Both the position numbers and the translations under genes were made by a program. The notes below the pieces were generated by a model, which saw only the letters and a program-made list of their open reading frames with translations, did no database searches and was not told the origin of the DNA. Below, piece after piece: positions 35,701 to 45,300 of a stretch of DNA of 64,000 nucleotides. The DNA is from Nectonema munidae (lineage: Eukaryota; Nematomorpha; Nectonematoida; Nectonematidae): positions 310,001 to 374,000 of the forward strand of contig JAUIRK010000763.1 in NCBI GenBank assembly GCA_030549495.1. The letters run 5' to 3'. Each line of letters starts with the position of its first letter. The stretch's first letter is position 1.

Positions 35701-37754
35701 TTAATGACCGGTCATTTGACTCCTGGTCATTTTACTCCCTGACAATTTGACTTCTGGTAGTTTCACTCTCAAAATCTATTTAGGAATGCTAAGAATATTT
35801 GCTTTTTTTTTTATCAAAAATTATTTTTCTTCTGTCTGAAAAATTAATCAAAACTTTCCAATCTTCTTAGTGCCCTAAATAGTGAAATACGTGTTAATTT
35901 AAGTCGATCAAATTAGTTTGTGTTAATATTTATGTTTTTTAAATGAATTATTTACTTCATGCAAAGCTTTTATTCTAGTTACAAAAAGTAAAACTGGAAC
36001 TAAAGTCTTGAGAACATAACGTTTATACTGAAACACAATAGAGAAAAGAATTTAACGAAAAAGTATGAAATTAGAGTTTATACTTGAACACAAATTTGAA
36101 TAATTTCAGTTTTGTTAATTATTTGTGAAAAATTCACTGCAAAACAACATAATAGAACTAAAAATGGTATATATAAATGTATACGTTTTCTATTACCACA
36201 CTCTTTACCTTTGAGGTGACAGTTTCAATAAAAATTTTGCCAATCACAACCGAGTTATTGGAAGCAGTAGCGAATCAAAATGCCAACGTAATATCAATGA
36301 ATACGGAGGACTATTTCCTTTCATTGCCGTTAACTTTTGAATTTTTCTTAAATTTCATAAAAACTTATTTCTTTCTATTTTTTACTTTAAATAAATATAA
36401 ATATTTATTTTTTAAAATTTTTATTACTAGCTGTGTAAAAAAAATTAATAAAATCGAATTTTTCTAGACGTATTTTTATGCTGAGCATTTTTTAGCATCC
36501 TAGCAATTGAAATAAAAAATTATAATTTCTAATTTTTTAAAAATAAGTGAAAATAATTGAAAAATCCGTGAATAATAATTAACATATTTAATTTACATAC
36601 ATTCGAATTATAAAGTTTACTGTCTTGTGAGTAAAATTAAATTCTTACTACCCAAAATGATCAATTAGGTAGATCAATTAAATTTGTCAATGTCTCCTTT
36701 TGTTCATTGTAGGCAAAAAGAAGTTTCGAATCAGATCAACAAAATCGAATCAATTCGCGAAAATACGATCCATTCGATTAACATTCGTCATCATAATTGC
36801 ATTTGTCCTATGCTGGACACCCTACTACATAATGACATTTTGGTACTTTGTGGACAGTAAAAGTGCCAGAAAAGTCAACCCTCTGATTCGAAGAATCCTA
36901 TTTCTCTTCGCAGTTTCTAATTCTTGTTGGAATCCCTTTATTCATGGATTTATGACAAAAAACTTTCTTAGAGACGTTAAGGTATCACTCATTAACTTCA
37001 TCCATTTTCTACATCGTATTATTGCTTAAGTCCATCAATAGAGCTACAAAAATGTTAATGGGAGAGATATTCAATATTTCACCCCATTGGATTTCAGCCT
37101 TTTTTGATGACTGAGAAATTAATTTATAGTAAACGCATGCAAATCACTTTCTTTTTAAACAAAATATATATTTTAAACGAGGGATGTCAAAATGATATAT
37201 GAACAACTTCACGTTAGTGACCTATATGTTTTCATAACACAATGGTTAATTATTTTTTCTTGTTCAATACGCAAGATGTTTTTATTAATTTTTCAGTGAA
37301 AATTTTTGTTCAGAAACTTGACATCTTATTTTCCTGACAATATTGCATATGTCTGGTCCAAATATCTATCTTTGCATTTCTAACCGCAATCAGAGTTTAC
37401 AAAAATTTATCAGACACCCTTTAAGTTTTCACATTTTTTAGGAAATTCTCTTATTCCACTTCAAAATAGTTTCCTTGGGTGTAGAATTTGACAATATTTC
37501 TTATTCTGGAAGATTTTTCGGCTTTGATTAAAACAAGAATTAAAATAAAAATCTAAAAATTATTCAAAATTTCTACCCAATCATATCAAAGAGTTTACGT
37601 TGCCGTCTCGTGACAAAAAGACAATAACTTTTCAAATATGTAGTATACGTTTTTTTCATTCACATAGGCCGTCTTCAGTCATTCCTTTCAAGCTTTCACA
37701 AAGAAGGAACAGACATCAAATGTGCTTAGTAGAAGATCCAGAAGCTACAAATGA
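26463..37754 (+). CDS. Corazonin/AKH/GnRH-superfamily neuropeptide receptor (GPCR), complete five-exon gene
   Basis: Exons 26463-26734, 28693-28918, 32076-32274, 36713-36981 and 37668-37754 join in frame to 350 residues. All introns are GT-AG and their phases match (2, 0, 1, 0). Seven hydrophobic segments are visible: TM1 about 32-57, TM2 about 67-88, TM3 about 105-130, TM4, TM5, TM6 containing CWTPYY (266-271), and TM7 ending NSCWNPFIHG. C105 (GDLACR) and C184 (KQCITF) are placed to form the usual disulphide. Blocks such as PLEIGWRITVSWKTGDLACR, FGFYLSSFILVAISIDR and FHVQSHP are typical of the arthropod AKH (RPCH in crustaceans), corazonin and ACP receptors, class A GPCRs that bind short amidated peptides at the cell surface and signal through G proteins. 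Two motifs deviate: DRM for DRY (129-131) and NPFIH for NPxxY (306-310). The short C-tail (28 residues) is basic. Which of the sister receptors it is cannot be told by eye. Confidence 0.93.
26735..28692 (+). other. Receptor intron 1
   Basis: A 1.96-kb intron with a piggyBac-type MITE just after the donor and a word at about 27668-27718 that is repeated in intron 2. Nothing else is recognised. Confidence 0.8.
26779..26899. mobile_element. piggyBac-type MITE in receptor intron 1
   Basis: The right end GGGACTTAATGGG abuts TTAA (26900-26903). The left end (ACCATAGAAATCAGACGAT) matches the reverse complement of the 7824-7940 copy with the first base changed. Its TTAA would be at 26770-26773, a few bases off, so the left flank has decayed. 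The interior is nearly identical to that copy. Confidence 0.75.
28693..28918 (+). CDS. Receptor exon 2 (ECL1, TM3, TM4)
   Basis: Acceptor tttgtttag|A; donor CAA|gtaata. Encodes residues 91-166, including GDLACR, FGFYLSSF, IDRM and the TM4 end SSIPQ. The frame would run on to a stop shortly after the donor, which supports the exon end. Confidence 0.92.
30675..30975 (+). mobile_element. tRNA-derived SINE, copy in receptor intron 2
   Basis: The head resembles a tRNA: GGCATGGCAGGTTGGTTGAG (A-box-like) and GGTTCGATACC (B box, 30727-30737), an internal RNA polymerase III promoter. The body continues with tgaaaacacacccacggtat shared with other copies. Only the first 140 bp are matched in the other copies; the right limit is tentative. 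Confidence 0.65.
31094..31490. repeat. Degenerate tandem repeat, period about 130-150 bp, in receptor intron 2
   Basis: Three units begin with gacaggttttatcaacattg (31099), gacagattttatcaagtttg (about 31238) and aacaggtcctctcaacttta (about 31387). Each contains a later block like attcagcgtacttgaaaata or ttgagagtacctgaaaatgg. Related pieces occur inverted at 29655-29860. Confidence 0.55.
32076..32274 (+). CDS. Receptor exon 3 (ECL2, TM5)
   Basis: Acceptor ttatttaag|AGC; donor TCAA|gtatcc (phase 1). Encodes SIIFHVQSHPKF, the conserved ECL2 cysteine in KQCITFGFF, and TM5 (ELAYNVFSALFLYILPLIII). PQ|SIIFHV across the junction reproduces the family consensus. Confidence 0.92.
32275..36712 (+). other. 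Receptor intron 3
   Basis: A 4.4-kb intron, AT-rich. It holds a direct repeat around 34063-34174 and a run of four near-identical words of about 15 bp at 35715-35775. Short frames in it have no domain. Confidence 0.75.
34063..34174. repeat. Direct repeat of 30 bp
   Basis: caattaacacacttatgaga then tactatatcg occurs at 34063-34092 and 34145-34174, with a shortened third copy (caattaacacacttatg) at about 34110. The spacing is about 82 bp. Confidence 0.7.
36713..36981 (+). CDS. Receptor exon 4 (ICL3, TM6, TM7)
   Basis: Acceptor cattgtag|GC; donor AAG|gtatca. Encodes a basic third intracellular loop (KKKFRIRSTK), TM6 with FVLCWTPYYIM and TM7 with FAVSNSCWNPFIHGFM. Confidence 0.93.
36982..37667 (+). 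other. Receptor intron 4
   Basis: A 0.69-kb AT-rich intron without recognisable content. Confidence 0.7.
37668..37754 (+). CDS. Receptor exon 5 (C-terminal tail)
   Basis: Acceptor ttcacatag|GCC. In phase it gives AVFSHSFQAFTKKEQTSNVL, then SRRSRSYK and TGA. The serine-rich, basic end could be a phosphorylation site region. An AATAAA-like word (gaataaaaag at about 37831) follows and may be the polyadenylation signal. Confidence 0.75.
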   Translation, partial: AVFSHSFQAFTKKEQTSNVLSRRSRSYK

Positions 37755-37906
37755 AAGGAAATTGATTAATTTTTTTCAATACACATTTGTTAAATCTTTT
37801 ACACAGAATTGTTTATTAAACTCTTATACTTGAATAAAAAGGTTTGAATAAAAATATTCACTTTAAAAATGATTTCAATCTATTTTTAAAAGGTCTAGTT
37901 TAATAT

Positions 37907-38055
37907 AAAGGTTAAAGGTACCGTGGGGTGTTTTCATCGAGAAGACACACTTGCGCCGCTTGTATCGAACTATGAAGAAAGGAGGCCTGATGTGGGATCG
38001 AACCTAAGACCTTGAATCATCGAAGCGCTGTATTTAACCAACCTTACACAAGCCC
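37907..38055 (-). mobile_element. tRNA-derived SINE
   Basis: Minus-strand copy. The head reads GGGCTTGTGTAAGGTTGGTT, the B box is GGTTCGATCCC and the tail is CACGGTACCTTTAACC. It matches the copies at 42607-42768, 44107-44236 and 45391-45532. It lies about 150 bp after the receptor stop codon and may fall in its 3' untranslated region. Confidence 0.75.
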
Positions 38056-39108
38056 TCTTTTAAAAGTATGTTTCAATTTAATATAAGTTTATTTAGATCT
38101 AAAAAAATTTCAAGCAGTGTGAAGTCTAAGTGTCAGATTAATGATTTAATTGGCATCTTTTAAATATATCCATGGAGATTTTAGTTTGATGAGTTGACTT
38201 TTAAATACAGAAAATAATTTCATATTTCAGTAGGAAATTTTCATTTTATCTCTAAGAATATTCATGCCTAACCGGAATAAGCTGAAATTGTTGAAAATTT
38301 AGAATCGTTGCGATGAATACTCTATTCCTATTGGCTGTGAAGGCTTTTCAGGTGGCCGCTAGCATCATAATTAATAGAAATAAATTTTTGCTCATTTTAT
38401 AATCTCTCTGCTATATTTTCAAACATCTTTGATATTCTTGGAGTAAGCAGAGCCTAATTTGAGCTTAACTAAAAATTTTTAATTAGTGTTATCATTTCAT
38501 CTAACAAGATTAAAAAGAAATCTTATGGAGCATGATAGTAGAATGAATCTTACCAGTGTATTTTGACTATAGCATGATTCTTCCTGCTCAAATCGATTCC
38601 AGCCTAAACATAAAAAATAATTAATGTTTTAAATGGTAAAAAATATTAAAATTGAACTTTCGTTGAGTGAAATTTTGCACATAACACTAAAAATGAGGAA
38701 AGAGTACGTTTTTATTTTTAAGGGTTGTTTTATGCAAGGAATGAAAATGATGTTGAAATTTTTGTCTCACTTATAATTTTTTTGGCGCAATTCTACAATA
38801 GATTTATTATAGCAATTTTTTTGTAAAAATTTTTCTTACAATATTTTTTAATATAAAATTTTTTTGAATGCTTAATAGAAATTGCAAAAATTATTCAGAT
38901 TTATTTTGTCATATTTGCGCAAATTACGTTATCAAAAAATATCAACTAAGTCTTCATGTTAAAATTAAACGTATCCCTCGACAATAATCTTGATTTGCTA
39001 ATGAATGAACTTTTAAAACAGTTTGCAAAGAGCTACTTGGAAGACACACAAGAATGAAAACGGTAAAACTTTTGTAAGTGTCTGAATTCAATCATATCAA
39101 ATGTTTGG

Positions 39109-39345
39109 TTGCAATATGTCACTCAAAGTTCACCATTCTCATCTCGATTTCTTTCCTTTAACTGCTTCAGATGTTAGTGACCAGCATGGAGAAAGGTTTC
39201 ACACCAAGATATAATAAAATAGAAAACAGATACAAAGGAAAATGGATTCCTACCATGCTAGCAGATTTTTATTGTAATCTACAACGAGATGAACCAGATG
39301 ATAAGCATAAAAGAATAAGCAGTAACAAACTTGATCAATTATAGA
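39109..39345 (+). pseudogene. Fragment of a repetitive arthropod protein family (SDxHGERFH type)
   Basis: The translation contains GCNMSLKVHHSHLDFFP, SDQHGERFHTKI and, shifted, RYKGKWIPTMLADFYCNLQRD. I recall this pattern from multicopy arthropod proteins of unknown class that end with HLDFFPxNxGxVSDEHGERFHQDI and RYQGRW..MxADYCWxLxRD. Here it is broken and lacks its N-terminal part. The element class is unknown to me. Confidence 0.5.
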
Positions 39346-41138
39346 AATGTATTTTAAAATAAAAAAAATAGATTATCGCTTATTATTTCAAATTAAAAAA
39401 ATTATAGAACATTTGTTGAAAATAAATAAGAATCTTATACTTTCTCATTTGCAAAAAATAGATGGTGATAGAAGAATTTTAATTTAAAAATCATTTCATT
39501 TAACAAGTATATCATATAATTCACTTTGTGTAATAAAAAAACTGTGCATTAATAATAACAATTTTGCTAGAAAACGCTAAATCTCGTTACCCTTATCAGA
39601 GGTTTCATGGAAATTTGCACGAAATTCTAGCATAGCAAGCAAATTTCACAAATAAAACAACAAATTAAATCTTATGTCATCTAAATTTGCAGTATATACT
39701 GCATAGCTACATACGCGTTAATATGCCGTGTAGGCTAAAAATATTCTCCATGGACATGTATCTAAGACCGTTTTACGTCTATTTTAGCCATTTTATCAAA
39801 TTGGTCCTCGCACATTATGGGTTCCCGCGCAAGCACTGATAGAGTTATTATTTTAAGGCTTTTCTCTATTCTACGAGGTAAATATTGAAGATGCTATTCA
39901 CCATGAAGCTATTTTGAAATAAAGACGTCTTTTTCCAAAAAATTGTCTACAATATAAGCAGTATGTCTTTCACTGCCTTTTTTGTATATTAAAATATATC
40001 AATTCCATATTGTATACCAAATCTATCGTAGATCATATATAAGGATTTAATGCATTTTTTGTTTATTTCCTGCTGGAAGACGAGCAGCATACTCCACAAA
40101 TTATGAACATACATAAATTTTTACTTGTGTAAAGTACTGACTTCTCTATGGGTAATTTAATTTGCCCAAGCAATTATTAGCTGCCTGTGTGTGTATACAA
40201 TTACATGTACATTATAGCTTCATATATCAAGTGTTCACATAATATTCTGTGGATTTGCCAAATGTGTTTTCCGTTAAAGCTCAAACTTACTAAAAATATG
40301 AAGAAGTGTGAGTTATGCAAAATGATAGCGAAGATTACCCTTTCCTGTGCATTAAAACTTTGTAAATTTTGGATGACTTCAAATTTGAGGTCTATTTTAA
40401 TAAATCATATGATCAGATTTTATCTTTCATTATCAAGAGTGATAACAAATTATTTGTTTTGTAAAACCCGGCCAGAACAAAATGCATCACAGATTTGAAA
40501 ATATATCGCAGAAAAATAGTATTGAGATAAAATTGATCTGTTGACTTTTAATTTGAATTTTACATAGAGACTATCATAATATATGTGTACATGGGAAAAT
40601 GATATAGCTAATTTCTATTGAACCACACCTAAATTCAAAATCAAACGCCTTACCTTAGTCAATATAAATCTGCATTTCCTAAAAATCCTTTGTTGCATGT
40701 AGATGTTTCACAAATATTATGAAATATATTTGTTGAGAGTAAATATTAGCATTCATTAACACCAAACACTTCATATTTCGTGCATATTCTGAAAATTGGC
40801 CTCATTAATCTAATTGCTATATCATTTGAAAACACTTCTTCAAATATCCATACAAAAACAAAAATAAAAGATGTTTGAAAAATTGTTTGTGCGAAAACCA
40901 GAGAAATAATACATTTAAGAATTTTGTCTCATGTTTTGTTTCACCTTTCGTCTTTGGAGGATAACACAATAAATGATAAAAGTAAATGCACATCGATCGA
41001 ATCCCTAATTTATCATATATTTTTCCTTCAATGATAAAGTGAATTTTTGTTCTTGTATTTTTTATAATGAGATGCGCAATGAGATACAGCCTAACAATTT
41101 TTCCTACTTTTTAATTGAGGGAATTTTTTCTGCGCACC

Positions 41139-41335
41139 ATATTCGATATGCAAATTTAATTAAAATATTTTCGCTGGAAGTATAGTATTTAAATTCACCA
41201 ATTTTGTAAAAAAAATATAAAGTAGTCTTATAAATTTAGGAATTTATGTATGCGCTGAATACACTCTATTTTAAAGGATGGCTTGAATATTTGGTCTCCC
41301 GTGGTATTTCCAGACCACTAATTTTGAAAATTGCA
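41139..41335. repeat. Dispersed repeat, copy 1
   Basis: About 180 bp from atatgcaaatttaattaaaa to tggtatttccagaccac is nearly the same as 61361-61545, in the same orientation. A C-run and ccaataattttgagaatgtg plus cgcccctga follow. The motif ccaataatttcaaggattcg plus cgcctctga occurs before copy 2, so the parent element is probably larger. Confidence 0.7.
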
Positions 41336-42295
41336 ACAAAAAAATCCCCCCCCCCCCCAATAATTTTGAGAATGTGCGCCCCTGATTTATAGTAGTATGT
41401 AAAATTACCCATACGACAAGTGATGAAATATTTCACATGTTTTCATACATTGTGGAGAAAATATCTAAAAGGTTAAGTTTTAGAATATTAAATCATAAGC
41501 TATGTATTATGATTATTAATAGATGGATTTAGAATTAGACCAAAAAAATTTGAAATAAAAAAATTCCCCATTATTAAATCACTAATAAAATGTCGACAAA
41601 TTTACATATTATTTTACCAAATAATGGCGATCAAAATTTTTTTGAGAAACTTAAGAGTTTACAGTACAAAAACTATGAGAGATATTTTATTCTAACTTTG
41701 AAATAATCTATTCTAGAACGTATTTAATATTTATTTAAAATTTGAAGTTTATTGTTGTGATATTCTAAAAGTTATTCAAGTGTAATTTTGCAGCTCATTT
41801 TACCAGGACAGGATTTTAAATTTAAATTGCCTCTTTTTTCAACTGTAATAAAAAGTTAACAAAAAAATAATAAAAATTTTTCTTTTCAAAAACTTTAAAT
41901 AAGTCAAATATTCGAAAAAATGATATAAAATACTTGAAAAAAGTAAGATAGAAGTTTTTATCTGTATAGAAAAAAGTTTTTAATAGAAATTAGCTTGTGC
42001 CCACGAATTACAAGAACCTTTTTTATACCATCACTGTTAGTAGATACGACCCGTAGAGTCTGAAATAAAATTCAGTCAAATTAGAGAAGTTTTACTTGAT
42101 GATATCTGAGTTTTTTAAGATCTAAAAAGTATTTTATATCTGGTAAGGAAAAGTAGGTTGTTAGAAGATTTTTGATTTATAAATAGTTAGATCTTGATCG
42201 TGGCTATAGAAGACAAAAAGAAAATTGTCTGTATGTAATACGAAAATTTTTACTTATGCAGAAAAATTATAAAACTTATTAGGATGAACTAAAGA

Positions 42296-42332
42296 ATGTC
42301 AGATGAACAACCTCCTTGTGAATTTGATAGTG
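42296..42332 (+). CDS. NSD: NSD exon 1 (start codon)
   Basis: ATG at 42296 begins MSDEQPPCEFDS and ends at the donor AGTG|gtaaga in phase 1. The start is chosen because this short frame and the next mini-exon join in phase to the PWWP exon. Starting at the ATG at 43601 inside exon 3 remains possible. Confidence 0.65.
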
Positions 42333-45300
42333 GTAAGATTGAAAAGATTATTTTTCTGTGTAAAAATTAGAAAATTCTTTGTTAGGTAGTGTTGGAAAAA
42401 TTTAATGAAGTAGATTGTGTAATATTTTTTTGAATATTCTAAAGTATCGCAGATGTCTTATTATGTTGAATGCATTTTTAATGTTGAGAAAAGTTGTGAA
42501 CAACATATTTTTTATGAAAAGTAAATTTGAATATTTGATGTAAAAAAGGAGAGAGCAGTTTAAGTGTTTGAGTTTATAGGTATGCGAAATGTGTAGGATT
42601 AATAAAGGGGGCGTGAGTAAGGTTGATTAGATACTGGGTTTCGATAACTCAAAGTCTTGGGTTCGATTACGCATCAAGCCTACTTTTTTCATAGTTCAAT
42701 ACAAGCGGCGCAATTGTGTTTTCTAGATGAAAACACCCTATGGTACACTTACTTTAACATTTACCTTTATGCGTTAAAATTATCTGAACTAGGAGCCTTC
42801 TAATAAATATTTTATGTTTGCCAAGAGCCGTTAGGAAGAATATTGGAAGCAAATTTTTTTTATGGATCTGTGAATACGCTTTGATTTAGAAAGGAGGATT
42901 ATTTTCTCTATTTTGCAGAATGATAGCAAATGTGAGAGTAAAGGGCATCATTATAGAGTTTAAGCAAGATCGGATGAATAGAATTTTTTATGTGAATGTT
43001 GGTGATAAATTTTAAGCTATTTGCAGAGCAAGGGTTTAAAGAGTTCACAGCAGAAGAAATCTCTTTTGATGAAATAGATGTAAGTTATATGGTTTATTTT
43101 AAAATAAGAGAAAATTTACTTATAAATAAAAATAAAATGACAAAGTTAAAAATTTTTTAAGGATATGGAAACAAAATTATAAAAAAAATTTCTAGAAGAC
43201 AAACATTAAAAATATTGAGTTCAGAGTGAAATCCATTTTGAGACTATGGATTTTTAAAAAAATTATATATAAGCATTATTATTGAATTGAAAAGATAAGA
43301 AAAAGAATAGTATTCTTATGTCAACATATAAACATCTGATACATAATTTTAAGAAAAGACTAACACTTGCTTTTAAAACCGAGGAAAACTTAATGTGTAA
43401 TATAAGAATTCAGTAGAAAAAGAAAAAATGTTAAAATTCAAATTTTATATAATATATATTTTTATTTTTATAATTTTTAAATTTCAAATAATTTTTTTTT
43501 GTTAAAATGAAGATCATTTAATTTTTCCTGTATTCACATGATTTTGTATATTTTTCCAATAATACTTTAGATTTAGATTAAAGATTCTGATTACGTTATA
43601 ATGAATAAAGAAACAAATAAAGTAGGAACTATAAAATGGAAAATTGGTGATGTAGTATGGGCAAAATTTGCTAATTTCCCTTTATGGCCTTGCGTCATTG
43701 ATTTAGACGAAAAGAAAAGATTTTTCAAAATTAAAGGTACATTAAACTCATTTTTAAATTTATAATATGAAAATCAAATACAAGATTTATTTTATATATA
43801 ATGAAAAATCCCCAAAATATTTAAATATCGCCTTTATTTAGTGAATAGATATCCATAATGAATAACAGTTGATGATAGAATTATATTATTTTTTCATTAC
43901 CCTTTTTATCTAAAGTATTTAGAAAATTACATGACCAATTTTGGTGTATACAAATTGACAAAGTTATACCTCCAAATCTATATGAGAAAATTTAGGTTTG
44001 ATGTCGCCCTTTGACTAGTAGATCTCTCTCTTTTTCATTCCAAAGTATCTATGATTTGGTTCACCCTCCTTCTGCGATTGGACATCATATACATATGGCG
44101 CCTTACTGGCGTGAGTAGTGTTGGTTAGATGCTGGATTCTATGATTCAATGTCTTGGGTTCGATACCGCATCAAGCTTTCTTTCCCCATAGTTCAATACA
44201 AGCGGGAAATTTGGCCTTTTCAAAAACACCCCTAATCAAATCAAAATTTTATATTTTTCTTTTCTAAAGCGATCCCTAGAGTAACATAAACATGATGTTT
44301 GGGGTAGCAAATTATTTTTTAGTAAATTGACATCTTTAATAAATTTCCCTGTATCCAATTTATTGTGTATGCGGATAAAAGCGTTTAATTTTTAAGCTTG
44401 AATAACTAGTTTTCTTAATTATAAATTGTTTTTGTATTTATGGTATTCTATTTTAAAGCTTAGATTGGGCGTGTAGCAATTTTTCTGATTTTTTCTTTCT
44501 TTTGTATCTTTAAATTTAAGGGAAAACTATTATGAATTATTTCAGATAAATAACTATCTTTAAGTTTTATAATTATTTATATCTTATAAAATATTAAAAA
44601 AACTGATAAATTATTTTTATGCTAATAATTTTTTACATGTCATTGCATCATATCTCTTCCTACTTCTTTGACCTTTAGCATTGTTACTTTTTGCAGTCTA
44701 GGATAACTTGTTAGAGATTTCACAAAACATTTCACAAAACATTTCACTATTTTTCAATAAAGTTTATCAACTTTTTCAGCAAAACTAGAAATGTTTTCAG
44801 TATTTCAAGAACAAGCTAATAAACCAGTATTTTTGTATTTCTGTGTTTATCGACAAAAAAATTTTAATGGTTACAAAAAAAGTTGCTTGCTTGAAAATAA
44901 AAAAAATTATTTTAGATACTTTTAGATAATCATTTTAAAAATTCAAATGAGTCTCAGTTGCATTCAGAAAAATGGTTCTTCATCTCTGCCCAAATCTTTA
45001 TCATAAAAGTCATCAAAAATGAAATTTACATTATCAAATAAAGCTAAAAAAAAAAATAAGGAAATTTTAGATCGTAATTTACAAATTTATATTGCATTAA
45101 ATGTTTAAAAATGTGTGCTTTAAGAATGTAAAAGTTGATTCTATTGGTTTTTAACGGCTCTTGAAATTTATAATATTCTGTTTGATCTTCAAATTCAACT
45201 GCCTTTTCATCATTCAAGGGATTATATTCAATTTTGAGATTTGTAATTCTTCTCACTAAACTTCCTCTATAAGAGATCAAAGAAGATTATTCGTTCATAT

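Larger units (their letters stand above)
38056..42295. other. Intergenic region between the receptor and NSD genes
   Basis: AT-rich, with one transposon-like coding relic (39109-39345) and a repeat block (41139-41335) shared with 61361-61545. The frame at 40187-40498 has no domain and no exon-like borders. The NSD promoter should lie in the last few hundred bases, but no element can be named. Confidence 0.5.

Noticed and set aside
36177-36467. 96-codon frame in receptor intron 3 close to exon 4
   Set aside because: No domain, and exons 3 and 4 join in compatible phase without it.
40187-40498. 103-codon frame with several cysteines
   Set aside because: The cysteines do not form a known spacing, no splice context is seen, and the region is AT-rich intergenic DNA.
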